A stretch of 64,000 bases of DNA from the NCBI GenBank assembly GCA_010015605.1, contig ML975309.1:92833-156832 (forward strand), in the 5' to 3' direction. The DNA comes from Decorospora gaudefroyi. Taxonomy: Eukaryota; Ascomycota; Dothideomycetes; Pleosporales; Pleosporaceae. Below the pieces are notes generated by a model. The model worked only from the letters and a program-made list of their open reading frames with translations, was not told the DNA's origin and searched no databases. The first letter of the stretch is position 1, and each line of letters starts with the position of its first letter. Below, one piece after another: positions 22,054 through 32,755 of the stretch. Made by a program: the position numbers and the translations under genes.

Positions 22054-22422
22054 ATGCGACTGCTAGTCAGGTGGCTTAGGCTGGTTGCGAAGTACATCGT
22101 CGCCGCCATGTCCTCACACGCGCCAAGAGAACACAACGACCGCTCCCGGCAGGCTCTGCATATAGACACGACACGCGCATGGCATCAGCATCTCCTAATA
22201 GTATTACTCGTACCCTTCATCACGATACTATGTATGCCGCGCATATACGCCTACCTGGGCCCATCTCGCTCACCCTCACTCTTCTACAGCGATGCCCAGC
22301 TCCAGGAGATCGCTTCCTTGATGGACGACATCTACACTAGCTTACACATATGCCCGCGCAGAAGCACATTCGTACTGTCAAAATACGGGGACATCTTTCT
22401 TACTACACGATACACTGCATGA
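22054..22422 (+). CDS. Small membrane protein, hypothetical
   Basis: 122 aa from the ATG at 22054, or 104 aa from the ATG at 22108 (MSSHAPREHNDRS). It has one strong membrane segment (HQHLLIVLLVPFITILCMP) followed by RIYAYLGPSRSPSLFYSDAQ and an acidic helix (QEIASLMDDIYTSL). Divergent from the QTRT2-like gene over about 280 bp. The orderly domain pattern suggests a real gene; the C-terminus may change if an intron was missed. No family recognised. Confidence 0.45.
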   Translation: MRLLVRWLRLVAKYIVAAMSSHAPREHNDRSRQALHIDTTRAWHQHLLIVLLVPFITILCMPRIYAYLGPSRSPSLFYSDAQLQEIASLMDDIYTSLHICPRRSTFVLSKYGDIFLTTRYTA

Positions 22423-23004
22423 GATAAGCGTGCTGCGGGTAGGATCGCATTGCTGCAGCGGAGAATGAAGCGGGGCAAGGAGTGAGGACAGGATTTCTTC
22501 TTTGTGGCAGATGGCGATGGTGATGGCTTGCAAAGACGTTGTCGTCTTCTATAATCCTCTACTCTACTTCAATTCTATTTCCTTGTCCTCGCTTTCTTTA
22601 CACTTCATTCTTCTTCTTCTTCTTCTGTCCGTCTTCTTTCGTTTCTGACACTGAACCCTGTTTACTAACCTCGAATACCTGGCTTGCTATGCGTGCGTGC
22701 ATCTTCTCCCTACCTCTATTGTAACAGGACCTCAGACAATACGTAAAATATTTGCGGGGAGTGGCAGCGGGGTAACATGATCGGGTCGGCAGGTATTGTA
22801 CATGGTAGGCAAGACATGGTGAAAATGAGAGTGACTGAGTGTTTCCCGGTTGTTATTGATGTTCGCGCAACCCAGCTCCCACCTGGGCTTAGGTCGCCCG
22901 CAAAACGCGTCACGCAATCACAACAAAGCAAAACACCAACTTCTTCCTCAATGCACTGGCAAGCCAGAGACACCAATGAAAAAGGTAAATAGAACACAAC
23001 AGCT

Positions 23005-23350
23005 GTTGTGAGGCCCGCCCCAACTCGCGGCACCTGATGACTTTCTCCATGTATGTATAAAACTCCGCGGGGTAGAGCCTCTCTTCTGGGCAAGTAAGGA
23101 AGTGGGAAAGGTGAGGGGAAAACAGTACACAAGAAAAGAGTCTTGTGGGGTGCCGCCCCACCTCGCGGACACCCGATGGCTCCCCCCAAAAACCAGAGCC
23201 CGTTGCTGGGTGGCCTCTCCCCCACTAAAGTCAAGCTTCGAGCTCGACAACAGTGGAGCACAGCATGCGGATGCTGTGATGCGCGCCCCTCCTCGCGACA
23301 CACGATGACCACCACCACCTGCCAGCTGGGTTGGGGAGCCTCTCATGTGT
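23005..23350. repeat. Three degenerate tandem copies of a ~130-138 bp unit
   Basis: The core CGCCCC-n-CTCGCG-n-CAC-n-GATG starts at 23016, 23154 and 23284 (spacings 138 and 130). Each core is preceded by a TGTG-rich stretch and followed 45-75 bp later by GCTGGGTGG...GCCTCTC-like sequence. Divergence between copies is high, so this is an old repeat. It resembles no transposon I know. Confidence 0.6.
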
Positions 23351-24619
23351 TTGGGGTGGGAAGAAAGGAAAGGATAGAAGTAGGGAGGTGGAAAGTGAGG
23401 TGGTAGGAGTGTGAGAAAAGGAAAAAGGTGAGGGAGCGAGGCTGTTTATATAGATAGAGAACCCTTAGCGCACGGTGGCGGATCAACAATGGTCCGGTCG
23501 GCGCCGTTCTACCGACCGGCGTTGCGGGCATAGAAGGCCATGGAAGGCGAAGTGAAGGGGAGTTGGCTCTTGCTATTGGCCAGTTTCGGGGTGACGTCAG
23601 GTTTAGAAAGGTTCTGTTAGGCAAAAGAGGCGGAGAGACGGAGTTCTCAGTCGCCGAAACGGCTCTTGGCGCCGGATCTGTGCCAGAATGATGCAGTGAA
23701 TGTTTAGGTCACGTGAACTTATATGTAGGCAGCTAACTCTGGTACGGCTCTTGGAGCCAATCAAACATGGTCCAATACGCCAATAAGGGCCCCGCGGAAG
23801 GGGCAGTAGACTGAAGTGTCGTCGGCGCGACGAGTGCAGTCACTGCAGTGGCCCAAATATTGCAGCTTGGTAGGCTCTTAGCGCATAACATTTTCGCATT
23901 TCTTTTTGTCTGTTCGGCGTCTTTCTCTCGGAATTTGCATACCAGACGAGGAACAGCAGCAAGCTAGACGTGAAGGAATAATAGACTGATAACGCTGACA
24001 AGTGACAACGCTGCCTGTGAACTGATGAAGATCTTTTGACGCCCAATCCCTCACTCTACAACAGCTTAGGACAATTTCATCTATTGACTCTGCTTCTCTG
24101 TTCCATCGACTCATCAATCCAATAATTCCCGCACGCGCCAACGTCGACAATAACAGCCCGCGCGCGGCGCGACTATATCGCTGGCCCACCAGTTCCGCGC
24201 CCCCACTTAGAATCCATATCCATTTTCGTGACACATTTCCCTCACCTATAAGCCTTTCGCATCTTCACACACGCATGACATCAGGTCGTAACGTAGCCCC
24301 AAACACACCCGTCGCCCGCGCGCATGTAACAACGTCACCCAAGAACTAACTCCTTTCAACATCCTTCATCGAAGCTCTCCCATTCCCCCCCTCTGCTTTA
24401 AAACTCCGAAATCGCCGTCGTTCCCACTGTTCGTTCGGAGACAGCGTCACTATAACAAACACCTAGTGTTTAGCTAGCCGTCCGTCCACCTGTTCCAACA
24501 TTACCAACATGCAAACGCAATGGCCCACCTCGTACTCCACCATCCTCACATAACTATAGATCCTATCCCCACACCGTACTTAGCCCCAAGCCTCCCCTCG
24601 AAAATCCTCGTATTCAACA

Positions 24620-24676
24620 CCCCCCCCCCCCCCCCCCCCACCCCCCCCCCCCCCCCCCCCCCCCCACCCCCCCCCT
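24620..24676. repeat. Interrupted poly-C tract
   Basis: Over 50 nt of nearly pure C broken by two or three A residues. Confidence 0.9.
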
Positions 24677-24802
24677 CTCCCCTACTATCTTCGCGCGGAA
24701 CGTCCCGACTGTCCTTCATACTCAGCCTACCGCGTTATATACGATCCACTACATACAACATACGCGCTTCACATTTATACCCGCAGCGCGGCAACTTCGA
24801 TC

Positions 24803-24907
24803 ATGTTGGATGAGCTGCTGGATTGTATTCAGCGGTGTTTGTGTCCATGTCCGTGTGATGACTTGGAGGAAGATCAGTGTGTTTGTCCGTGCTGTTGCTG
24901 CTGGTAG
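24803..24907 (+). CDS. Candidate Cys-rich micropeptide (34 aa)
   Basis: A 35-codon frame with an amphipathic start (MLDELLDCIQRC), an acidic middle (DDLEEDQ) and 10 cysteines, ending CVCPCCCCW. The polyCys end resembles Cys-rich, possibly palmitoylated small proteins (CYSTM-like), an analogy only. A GTAGGT follows the Cys codons at 24904, so the end could also be a splice donor. No homolog is known to me and chance is a real alternative. Confidence 0.3.
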   Translation: MLDELLDCIQRCLCPCPCDDLEEDQCVCPCCCCW

Positions 24908-26513
24908 GTTACGTAACACACGTGCGGACAAGGGACGGAACGGGGATAGAGCGCAGAGCTTTGGGTAGGGTTAGAAAGGGATGTCGGTCACTGGTGGCGT
25001 GAAAAATGTTGGGAGGTGAATTGCGGCTTTGCTTTGCTTGGCTTCCGCTTTTGTACTTGTGTGTTTGGTAGCTACTTATCTGCGGACACTTAGTCTACTG
25101 TATTACTTTGATTGGGGGCTTCTGTGGCTTGCTACGCGATGGTGTGATAGCAACTCCTTTACAACGGCAGGAACTTGCAATGATGGATGCAGCTTAATCT
25201 CCAATAAGTACCGTAGGTATTCGCTATCGTTTCTTGTTCGTTCTAGTACCGCCTCCCACAAACCAGCGATCATCATCGCAATGTAAGCGCCTATTAAGAC
25301 ACCCGAGATTCTCGAGCAGATACTACTCGACCTTAACATATTTACAATATCCTTCAAGCAGCAGCAGTTTGTCGCTGCCGTGGAGGTTGCGTTACAAATA
25401 GTAATATACACATTCAACGAGACCTGTACAAGCGATCAAACCGACTAGCAGAAGGAGAAGATTATCATTTCGAGCAGCTGGTGCAAGTACATGCACGATT
25501 TGTGCTTCCTAAGCCAAACCCATCGTGAATGCATGGCATATCTAGCTCTGGAATCGCTTTTGATGAAGAAAGACATCAAACTGAGGATGAGCGACGAGTT
25601 GGAGCTGTTGGATACTAGCAAGAGCAATCTTCGTACTCGTTGGTGAGCTTCCAGGCGTGGGCTACGGTATGCGGTAGAGCCTGTTCGTCGTAAGTCGAGG
25701 TAAATCCTGGCTCGGCGAGGTAGGACAACGGACTATCGAGAGCCACGCGCACTGAAATCCGGTGCGTGCTACAGTCTGCGCACTATTCGTAGTAGTTGAT
25801 CGTATATAACAGCGACATATGCACGACTGCCACTATGACGTTGGGGTAATGGGATCGAGATGTTAGTGTCCATTTGGTATGTGTCAAGACGGTAGGGTTA
25901 GTAGCAAGCATGTGCTCGGCGCAGCGCGTAACTCTAACACTTGTAAAGGTGTTTAACATGGCAACGGCTAGACATTAGTTAGTCTACAAAAGTATCCCAA
26001 GTGACAACGGCTAGACATCTAGTCTACAAATGTATCCCAAGTGCTAACCGCTGCTTGCTTTCGAAGCTTTTGTGTGCGACAAGGCGTTTGGCACGCAGTA
26101 AACGATCGGATTCGCCATTCGCGTGTTTTAAGATGCACTAGTGGGCTGCTTGCGCGTGTCGTCTTGTTAAGTAAAGAGAAATGGCAAAGTGCGACGCGGT
26201 TGTGGTGTTGATGCATTGCTGACTAAGCCACGCGTCGACGTGTGTCCTGACGTGCCCCCCCCGCACTAGCCCCTCTTAATCCCTGCGTCGTGGTTCGCGA
26301 CAGCTTCGTCATGGGAAAACCGCCGTTGTTGGTGATCACGAAAACCGATCACCTACAATTAGTCCTGGGCGCATCATCCTAGACGACCTAAGCGCCCGTT
26401 AATCAGTACGTCTGTCGCTCACCTGTTCGCAGTTATCATCACAACTGATTGAGCAGACTAGGCAACACGCCGTCAAACTGATATCCTACCGCCCATCGGC
26501 GTCATAGGGTGCC
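24908..26513. other. Gene-poor region upstream of the F-box gene
   Basis: Only short frames. One (25492-25647, +, 51 aa from an ATG, helical and Leu/Lys-rich) may be a gene remnant. An imperfect 43-bp tandem duplication sits at 25962-26045. Confidence 0.45.
25962..26045. repeat. 43-bp imperfect tandem duplication
   Basis: Two adjacent copies begin CAACGGCTAGACAT and end GTATCCCAAGTG. They differ by a small indel (TTAGT) and a few substitutions. Confidence 0.85.
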
Positions 26514-28625
26514 ATGGCTTCCAGTGGCCTGTTGCACAGCGCAACCATCTCTCTTCCCAATGTAGGAACCCTGAAAATACATAGCAATGTATATGGCGAG
26601 AAACAGGCTGACGGCATGTACCGTTGTAGGAACTTACGCTCCTCATAATCGACCATCTTGAAGATGATAACAAGGCGCTTTGTGCCCTCGCTCGAGCTAG
26701 TCGTGGCTTGCAGTATCTCGCCGAGGAACGACTCTACAGGAGCATATCACTGCTTTCCGTAACAGACCTCGATGCTATAATCACGGCCTTTACGTACCGT
26801 CACGATCGCGTCCGCGCCGTACAAACCCTAAAGATCCTTTATCAATATCGCCCAGAAGATCTGAACGACTCCGATGAGTCACGGAAAACGTTCAACGAGT
26901 GCGTGGCGCATATGGCAAACCTGAGAGAATGGCATATCGAGAGCCCTTACGACAACAGCCATCGATGGGAGGCGGCTGGCGGTGAGAAGTGGGTCGAGGG
27001 CGACATGCACCGTTTTTGCTGCGCCCTTGAAGCAGCTTGCGTAGAGGGCCCGCGCGAAGCAGATGTCATTGCAGCGGAGCATCGACTAGGCAAGAATGTG
27101 GAGAGAACGGTCGGTCTGGCTCTGCTAGAGAGTCTGACTATACATTCACATGGCATCGCCGTCGATTTCTGGGAGCTGGGTGGCTTCCATTGCCTTTTTC
27201 GACACCCTGCTCTACGAAACCTTCACGTTTCTTGCGTCGCGTTCCCCGATGCGGAAATACCCGAACTTGCCTCGCATGTCAACAAAACCCCTCTGACGTC
27301 TCTAATCTTCGATGAGTGCGAGCTGGAACCCAAGAGCTTGCTCAGCATCTTAAGAACGCCAGCACGACTGAAGCACTTGACCCTCGGCGAGAACGTCTTC
27401 AACTACACTCGATTACGGCGAAGCAAGCCCTCGCTGTCCAAGAACCCAAGTGCAACTCTGGAAGCTCTATCGGCTGTGGCTCATTCGCTAGAGAGCCTCA
27501 TACATCTCGATCCCACCTGGCGAAACGATCCCAGTCTCAACGTTCTGCGTAGCGTACGCCCCCATGGCGAAGGATTGCGCAACTTCCATGCTCTCGTATA
27601 CTTAGAATGTGACACTGACTCCCTTCTACACCGGGCTGTTATCATGAATCGCGATATAGCGCCGCCGAGTCTGGAAATACTTCGAGTTCGCCGACACTGG
27701 GAAGCCCCTTCCGATCTCTGGGAACAGCCACCTGATTTAGATCATTATGCGGCGCTGCCATCTCTTACTACGCTCGAGTTGCTGCAGTCAGCTTATGTTG
27801 GGTAAGTCTCCGCATTACCAAAACAGGAATTACATCAGCCCCCACCTCGGCACCTACTTCAGACGTCTCGCTTTCCTCTAGATTTATACGCTGACTTTGG
27901 GTCCCGTTTGTAGGCATGACCTGTCAAACGCATCCTATATCTGTGAAGCCGACTGGCTCCGCAATCGTCACGCGAAGGCATACCGGTTATCGAAAGCTGG
28001 GATTAATCTAAGAATGTCCTTAGAACTGCACAAGAGCCAGAGCCTGATACCACCATATCTTCACGGGGAGCTTCTTCCGATCGATATCTGTGTATACGAC
28101 GCGAATAGTATCGGGTTCCATCGACATATACAGCCCAACGATGAGTCCAAAACTGGCTTCTGCGTATCACCCAAAGATTCGGCTGCGCCCAACATTCCAG
28201 CGAATATGGACGATGACGAGCCACCACCAGAGACCGATCAACTGGGGGATACGGATATCCAGTTGATTCGTTTTGAAACGAAAACTGCTTTGAGGGCGTT
28301 GACGGTCAGGTTCCTGGGGTCACGCTACCGACCTCATATGATGGAGATGTTTGAAGACACTAGCGACGAAGACGAGTGGGATGTGGACGATCTGGATGAA
28401 GAAGAGGACATGGATCTAGATGTCGAGCTCTCTGACGATGACGACGATGATGACTTTGAGGATGGACATGGACCGGTGTTTTTTGAACTGAATGGGGAGT
28501 TCTTTATCCAGGACTCTGATTCTGAGAGCATTTCTGGGAGCGATGAGAATGAGGATGAGGGCGAGGATGAAGATGGAGATGACGAAATGCATGATGCAGT
28601 AGAGAGCCAAATGTCGGGGATTTGA
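26514..28625 (+). CDS. F-box protein with LRR-like region and acidic tail
   Basis: Probable substrate adaptor of an SCF ubiquitin ligase. Three exons: 26514-26561, 26630-27801, 27914-28625, giving 643 aa. The first splice assembles the F-box: SLPNELTLLIIDHLEDD, then NKALCALARASRGLQYLAEE. A leucine-rich-repeat-like region follows over about residues 140-400 (LRNLHVSCVAFPDAEIPELA, LTSLIFDECELEPKSLLSIL, LKHLTLGENVF, LEILRVRR). The last exon ends in a strongly acidic, disordered tail of Asp/Glu runs with Ser (about residues 550-643). The target is unknown. The family call is firm because the F-box appears only after correct splicing. Confidence 0.82.
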
Positions 28626-29234
28626 TGTGGGACCAGTATCAGATACTGGTGATGTAGCTAAGCAAGGCTCTCAGGTGTTAAGTTTGGTGGTTTGGTGAGT
28701 TAAGTTGGACGATACCATGCCAGTGTCCGAAAAAGTCACTTCACCTATTTAGCATAATTATGAGTGTCATCACGTTAGCTTGCGGAGAAGAGGTGAGAAA
28801 AGCTTGGTAGAGCTCTCGTTCAGTGTTTTTTTTCTTCCTTTCTTCTCATGTCATGTTTCTCGGCTTGTTCACGTCTCAGGAGCATTTTTGCGATAGAATC
28901 GCACTATTCCTAGTATTCCCAGCAGACTCTACAGATCACATAGAGCCGTCTGTGCGACGTGCAGTTCATTGTTTCCAGTATCACCTACGTTTGCGCTCCG
29001 TATGACGTAATTCCGAAGGTTGCCTGGGAGTCGGGTTTCTCCGTTTGCACAATAGGTCTTGTGTTTCTCTCCACACTTTTCCATCACCACCATCGCACTG
29101 GTCAACTGCACTTTGTTTCGCACTCACGCGAGAAGATACAAAGGCTCAGGTCCCTAGCATATCATCACTACAGGTATTAACCTACACGACACTCTCTGTA
29201 CCCAGTCGTCATCACGCGACCTTCACCAAGCCCA
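28626..29234. other. Intergenic, promoter of the next gene
   Basis: 3' flank of the F-box gene and 5' flank of the gene at 29235. No repeat or RNA seen. Confidence 0.5.
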
Positions 29235-30473
29235 ATGGACGTCGACATGCCTTCGCCCAAGGGCAAGAACAAGCGCACAGCAGAAGACGTCTCACCCAAC
29301 TTTGCAGAACCTGACTCGAGCTCGACCATCTCCTCCAACATGCCATACCTCATCTGCCTCCGCCAACACCGCCGCCGCAACGTCGCCGCGGAAGAATGGG
29401 GTCCCGAAGTGCTCGCCATACCCGAGCCCGAGGATCCAAACGCACCTTTCAACGTATACAAGTCCCTCCTCCGGCACCCCAACCTCTTCTTCCAATTCGC
29501 GGTCCGCCTCCCCTACGCCTCCATCATCGACCTGTACGCCATCGACAAAGAATTCCACTACCGCCTCAACAAATACAGCGTCTCGCTCATCCACGACTAC
29601 ACCCGCTACCACGCCCCGCTCGCCAGCCACATATTCAGCTGGGTGCTGCACCCCGACCTCTGCATCAGCGATCCAATGCTACGCCCCATGGACGGCCGCG
29701 AGTGGCTCGCGCGCGACGTGCCCGGGTTCCGCTGGGTAGGCATGGTACTGCAGCGACAAAAAGTGGTCAAAGGCATCCTAACCACCCTCGCGCTCGAAGG
29801 GCTCCGCGTGCCCGCAAGCTGCGAGGCCAGCCTCATGAAATTCTGGGGCGTAATGGAAGTCTCGGAAATCAAACTGCGTCGCGCCTTCCTCCGCGACAGG
29901 GATATTTGGGCCGACCAAGATTTGCTCAATCTCTGCCTCTTTCATGTCAAGCTCGATATGCGCTTTTCAGACCCTGTCCTGGGCAATGGCGTGTGCGAAC
30001 TTTCGCGTATGTTGCTGGGGCAGAAGGGCCTTGTGCTGCTGTGGAAGGTGTTGACGGGCGAGGTACGGATGGATTACGATGAGGGGATTCGGGGCTTGGT
30101 GCGCACGTATCCGATGGATGAGTTGGACTTTGAGCGGCTGGAGTGGTTGGATGATCCCGAGGACAATGGGGTGCCGGAGGAGGAGTGGGGCTTGTTGGCG
30201 TTTGAGGATTGGGATGAGGATGGTGAGCGCATGGAGATGGCGTTTGATATGTTGGTTACCGAGGCGGTTCGGCGCGGGCTCCATGTTCAGCAGTATTTGT
30301 TGGACTTTGTGCTGTATGGGTTTGTGGATGGTGAGGGGAGGAATGTTCCTGTTCCGAGGCTGTTGAGGAAGGATTGCGAGGTTGTGGTGCCGCGGGAGGG
30401 GTGGCCTGCGAAGGGGGTCAGGGATGCGGTTATCAAAGGGTTGGATGGACGGTTTGGGGTTGGCAGGGGTTAG
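29235..30473 (+). CDS. Conserved-looking hypothetical protein (412 aa)
   Basis: Intronless, 412 aa, not recognised. After a disordered, basic start (MDVDMPSPKGKNKRTAEDV) comes a globular, Leu/Trp-rich body. It begins PYLICLRQHRRRN and continues LFFQFAVRLPYASIIDLYAI and DKEFHYRLNKYSVSLIHDY, which reads like the start of an F-box-related all-helical protein. Later helices (MLLGQKGLVLLWKVLTGE, LEWLDDPEDNGVPEEEWG) are acidic. The composition and even domain pattern support a true gene, and codon usage agrees (C-rich wobble in the first half). It follows the F-box gene on the same strand, but a functional link is unproven. Confidence 0.65.
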   Translation: MDVDMPSPKGKNKRTAEDVSPNFAEPDSSSTISSNMPYLICLRQHRRRNVAAEEWGPEVLAIPEPEDPNAPFNVYKSLLRHPNLFFQFAVRLPYASIIDLYAIDKEFHYRLNKYSVSLIHDYTRYHAPLASHIFSWVLHPDLCISDPMLRPMDGREWLARDVPGFRWVGMVLQRQKVVKGILTTLALEGLRVPASCEASLMKFWGVMEVSEIKLRRAFLRDRDIWADQDLLNLCLFHVKLDMRFSDPVLGNGVCELSRMLLGQKGLVLLWKVLTGEVRMDYDEGIRGLVRTYPMDELDFERLEWLDDPEDNGVPEEEWGLLAFEDWDEDGERMEMAFDMLVTEAVRRGLHVQQYLLDFVLYGFVDGEGRNVPVPRLLRKDCEVVVPREGWPAKGVRDAVIKGLDGRFGVGRG

Positions 30474-32755
30474 CAGAGATGTGAAGAGGGGTGTGGACGT
30501 GGATGTCGATTTGGACGTGATGGATGTGAATATGTGAAGGGGTGGAGCACATGGTCACTTGGAATTCGGGCGCGTTATCTCGTGTCGGGCTTTCAGAGTC
30601 TGATTTGAAGAGTCATGTACCCAAGTAACTTATAGGAAAGACGTTACAGTCACCCCCATGTTTAGGTGCAGTCTGCTCAAGCACACAGTCTCTACCACGT
30701 ATCCTGGACCTTCTCACAAGTAATAAAGTGTCCAGTACCCACAACCTCCAGCAACTCCCAAGGTTATTGAACGACTGTCATTTGCGTACTTTTCGAACTT
30801 TTTGATGGGAATAACAGTAGTGAAGGATCACATAACTATTGAGCATGATAAGAGACGCGCCTTGAAACCCTTGTCTACGTATTTCTGCCATGCTTGTCAA
30901 AGAAATGCCGAGACCCCTTCTTCATCATAGAATCGCTTCCTTGTCCAAGAGCACAAGTTCACGTCATTCCCCAGCTCTTTCTCATATCGGCCGTTAATCT
31001 CCGCTATGCAACAATTCTGCACATTTCCGTGCCGGGAGGTGAAAGAACCTTACACGATAGCAAGACACGAGAAAGCTTTCAGAATCTACCAAAACCAGAG
31101 TCAGGACGTGAGGTGGTAAGTCGCAAGGAGAGCCCGTGGTCTAGACTCTAGGCCAGGCCGCCAGGGTAGCGCGCAGGCGTAGGTAGTCGGGTGGAAGCGA
31201 GCCCGCTAGACCGCCTTGAGCGAGGTCCCTGCATGGGCTAGGTGTGTCATCTTCGTCATGACTCCCGGGGTCGCGATTGAGCGACGTGCGCTGTGGCTTG
31301 ATGTTGTGAGCGAATGTTTATATCATTTTGCATGCTCGTTGTCGTGATGTCGATGATGTATGCGCAGACTACCGTCTGCCATTGGAAACGTGGGCTAAAA
31401 ACTAGATTAGCGATCTGGGATTTGATGATTCATGGGAGAACTCCAGAATATGCAATTGAGAGGAGTTAATGGGACCTTGATTTCGTTTTGGGACTGATTT
31501 TAGCGCCAGGAACGGGAAGCGGAGATGCGACGGATGGATACTCATCTTGCGCAGGGAGCCTAGCCGCACAATTTGAATTAATACCGCCGCCGGCGACTAG
31601 AGGCAGTCGATGATCTTGGTAATTTGGCAGCTGGAAAAGAAATATGATGACGCGAAGTTTTGACGGAACGCGATATCACGTGCAGCCGGTTTCATCGTCA
31701 ATACGAACGCTGCGATGATCGGCCTTGGCATTTCCCAATTACTCACCGTCACACCAGTGGCCGTGCATTTTTGTGAGACAGCTCTGGCGGGGTAAGCGAC
31801 AAAGTAAACGGCAACTTGATCTCGTGAGCCCCCGCAGATAACGCGAGCTCAAGGTATCGCAAATGCATGTCACTTCGCGGGGCTGCCATTGGTGCGGATG
31901 GTTGTGCAGAAATATGAGGTTTAGCAAAGTAGAGTGCTGGGTGACGCCACGGAGTAACGCGTGCAGCGTGGGTTGGGGTTGACATGTTACTCAACAAACT
32001 CAAGGCAAGCCTCAACATGATGAGAGGTGATGCTTCAAGCTCACGTAGCAGTCGTGAACCTCGACCTGGACGAGCGACACGCTGTGGGATCATGGCCCTA
32101 CTCGTCATAACCCGAACAAAGAAAGTAAGCAACAATGGAATGACCTTGGAACCTTTGAGAGCCAAACGACGGAGCAAAGTACGGTGAGAAACGTGATATT
32201 GGAGACAGGGTTGCTTGGCCTCTGCAGGTGCAGCGCCCCCTTGGCAGAGTGTAGCTATTCTTTACTTAGGTATGACGTAGGGACGGAATGGTAAGGATCG
32301 CCCGGCTGTGGCCACCCCACCCCAAGATCCAGCCTAGCAAACTCAATCGACTGGTTGACATGTGTGAAATCTGAGCGTACCAGGCTTGGGTGAACTGGCG
32401 AGCAAGGCCCATGATGCCGTTCTATGGGTGTCAAGCAATCGGAGCCGATGCAGCACAAGCGAGTAGCGTCTGCACCCAACCCAACAGAGAACGGCGAGGC
32501 TGCAGCATGTTCAACGTCCTTGTTATCGTGAATGCGGGAAACACTAGTGGGGCATGGTGCAGGTCACGACCTGAGGGGACATGGAGTGAGACTGGAGTTG
32601 GCGGGCCGCTTGCTCTCACCACGGCGACTAACCGCGCTAGTCATGATAAGGTCCACTTGCCTCTTGCCGTGCCCGTAAAACCTTGATTCCCCATCCTCTG
32701 AAGACCATGCGAAACTCCTCAACCTCCATCGCCGATTAATCGTAATACAGCCAAC
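30474..32755. other. 2.3-kb intergenic region
   Basis: No credible gene. It includes a CACGTG at about 31678 and the promoter of the MFS gene. Several 60-140 aa frames are random in composition. Confidence 0.5.

Larger units (their letters stand above)
22423..24802. other. Gene-poor, repeat-bearing region
   Basis: No credible gene. It contains a degenerate ~134-bp tandem repeat (23005-23350), polypyrimidine stretches near 22560-22660, and poly-C near 24620-24676. The long minus-strand frames at 22716-23346 run through the repeats and are not believable as one protein. Confidence 0.5.

Noticed and set aside
22716..23346. Overlapping minus-strand frames of 130-200 codons
   Set aside because: They run through the degenerate 134-bp repeat, so the open frame follows from repeat composition; no domain or intron signals support a gene.
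22423..26513. Gene-poor region as a transposon or RIP-mutated island
   Set aside because: No terminal repeats, transposase or reverse-transcriptase remnants, and no strong AT shift as expected from RIP.
31749..32177. Minus-strand 142-codon frame
   Set aside because: Composition looks random and no conserved motif or leader is visible.
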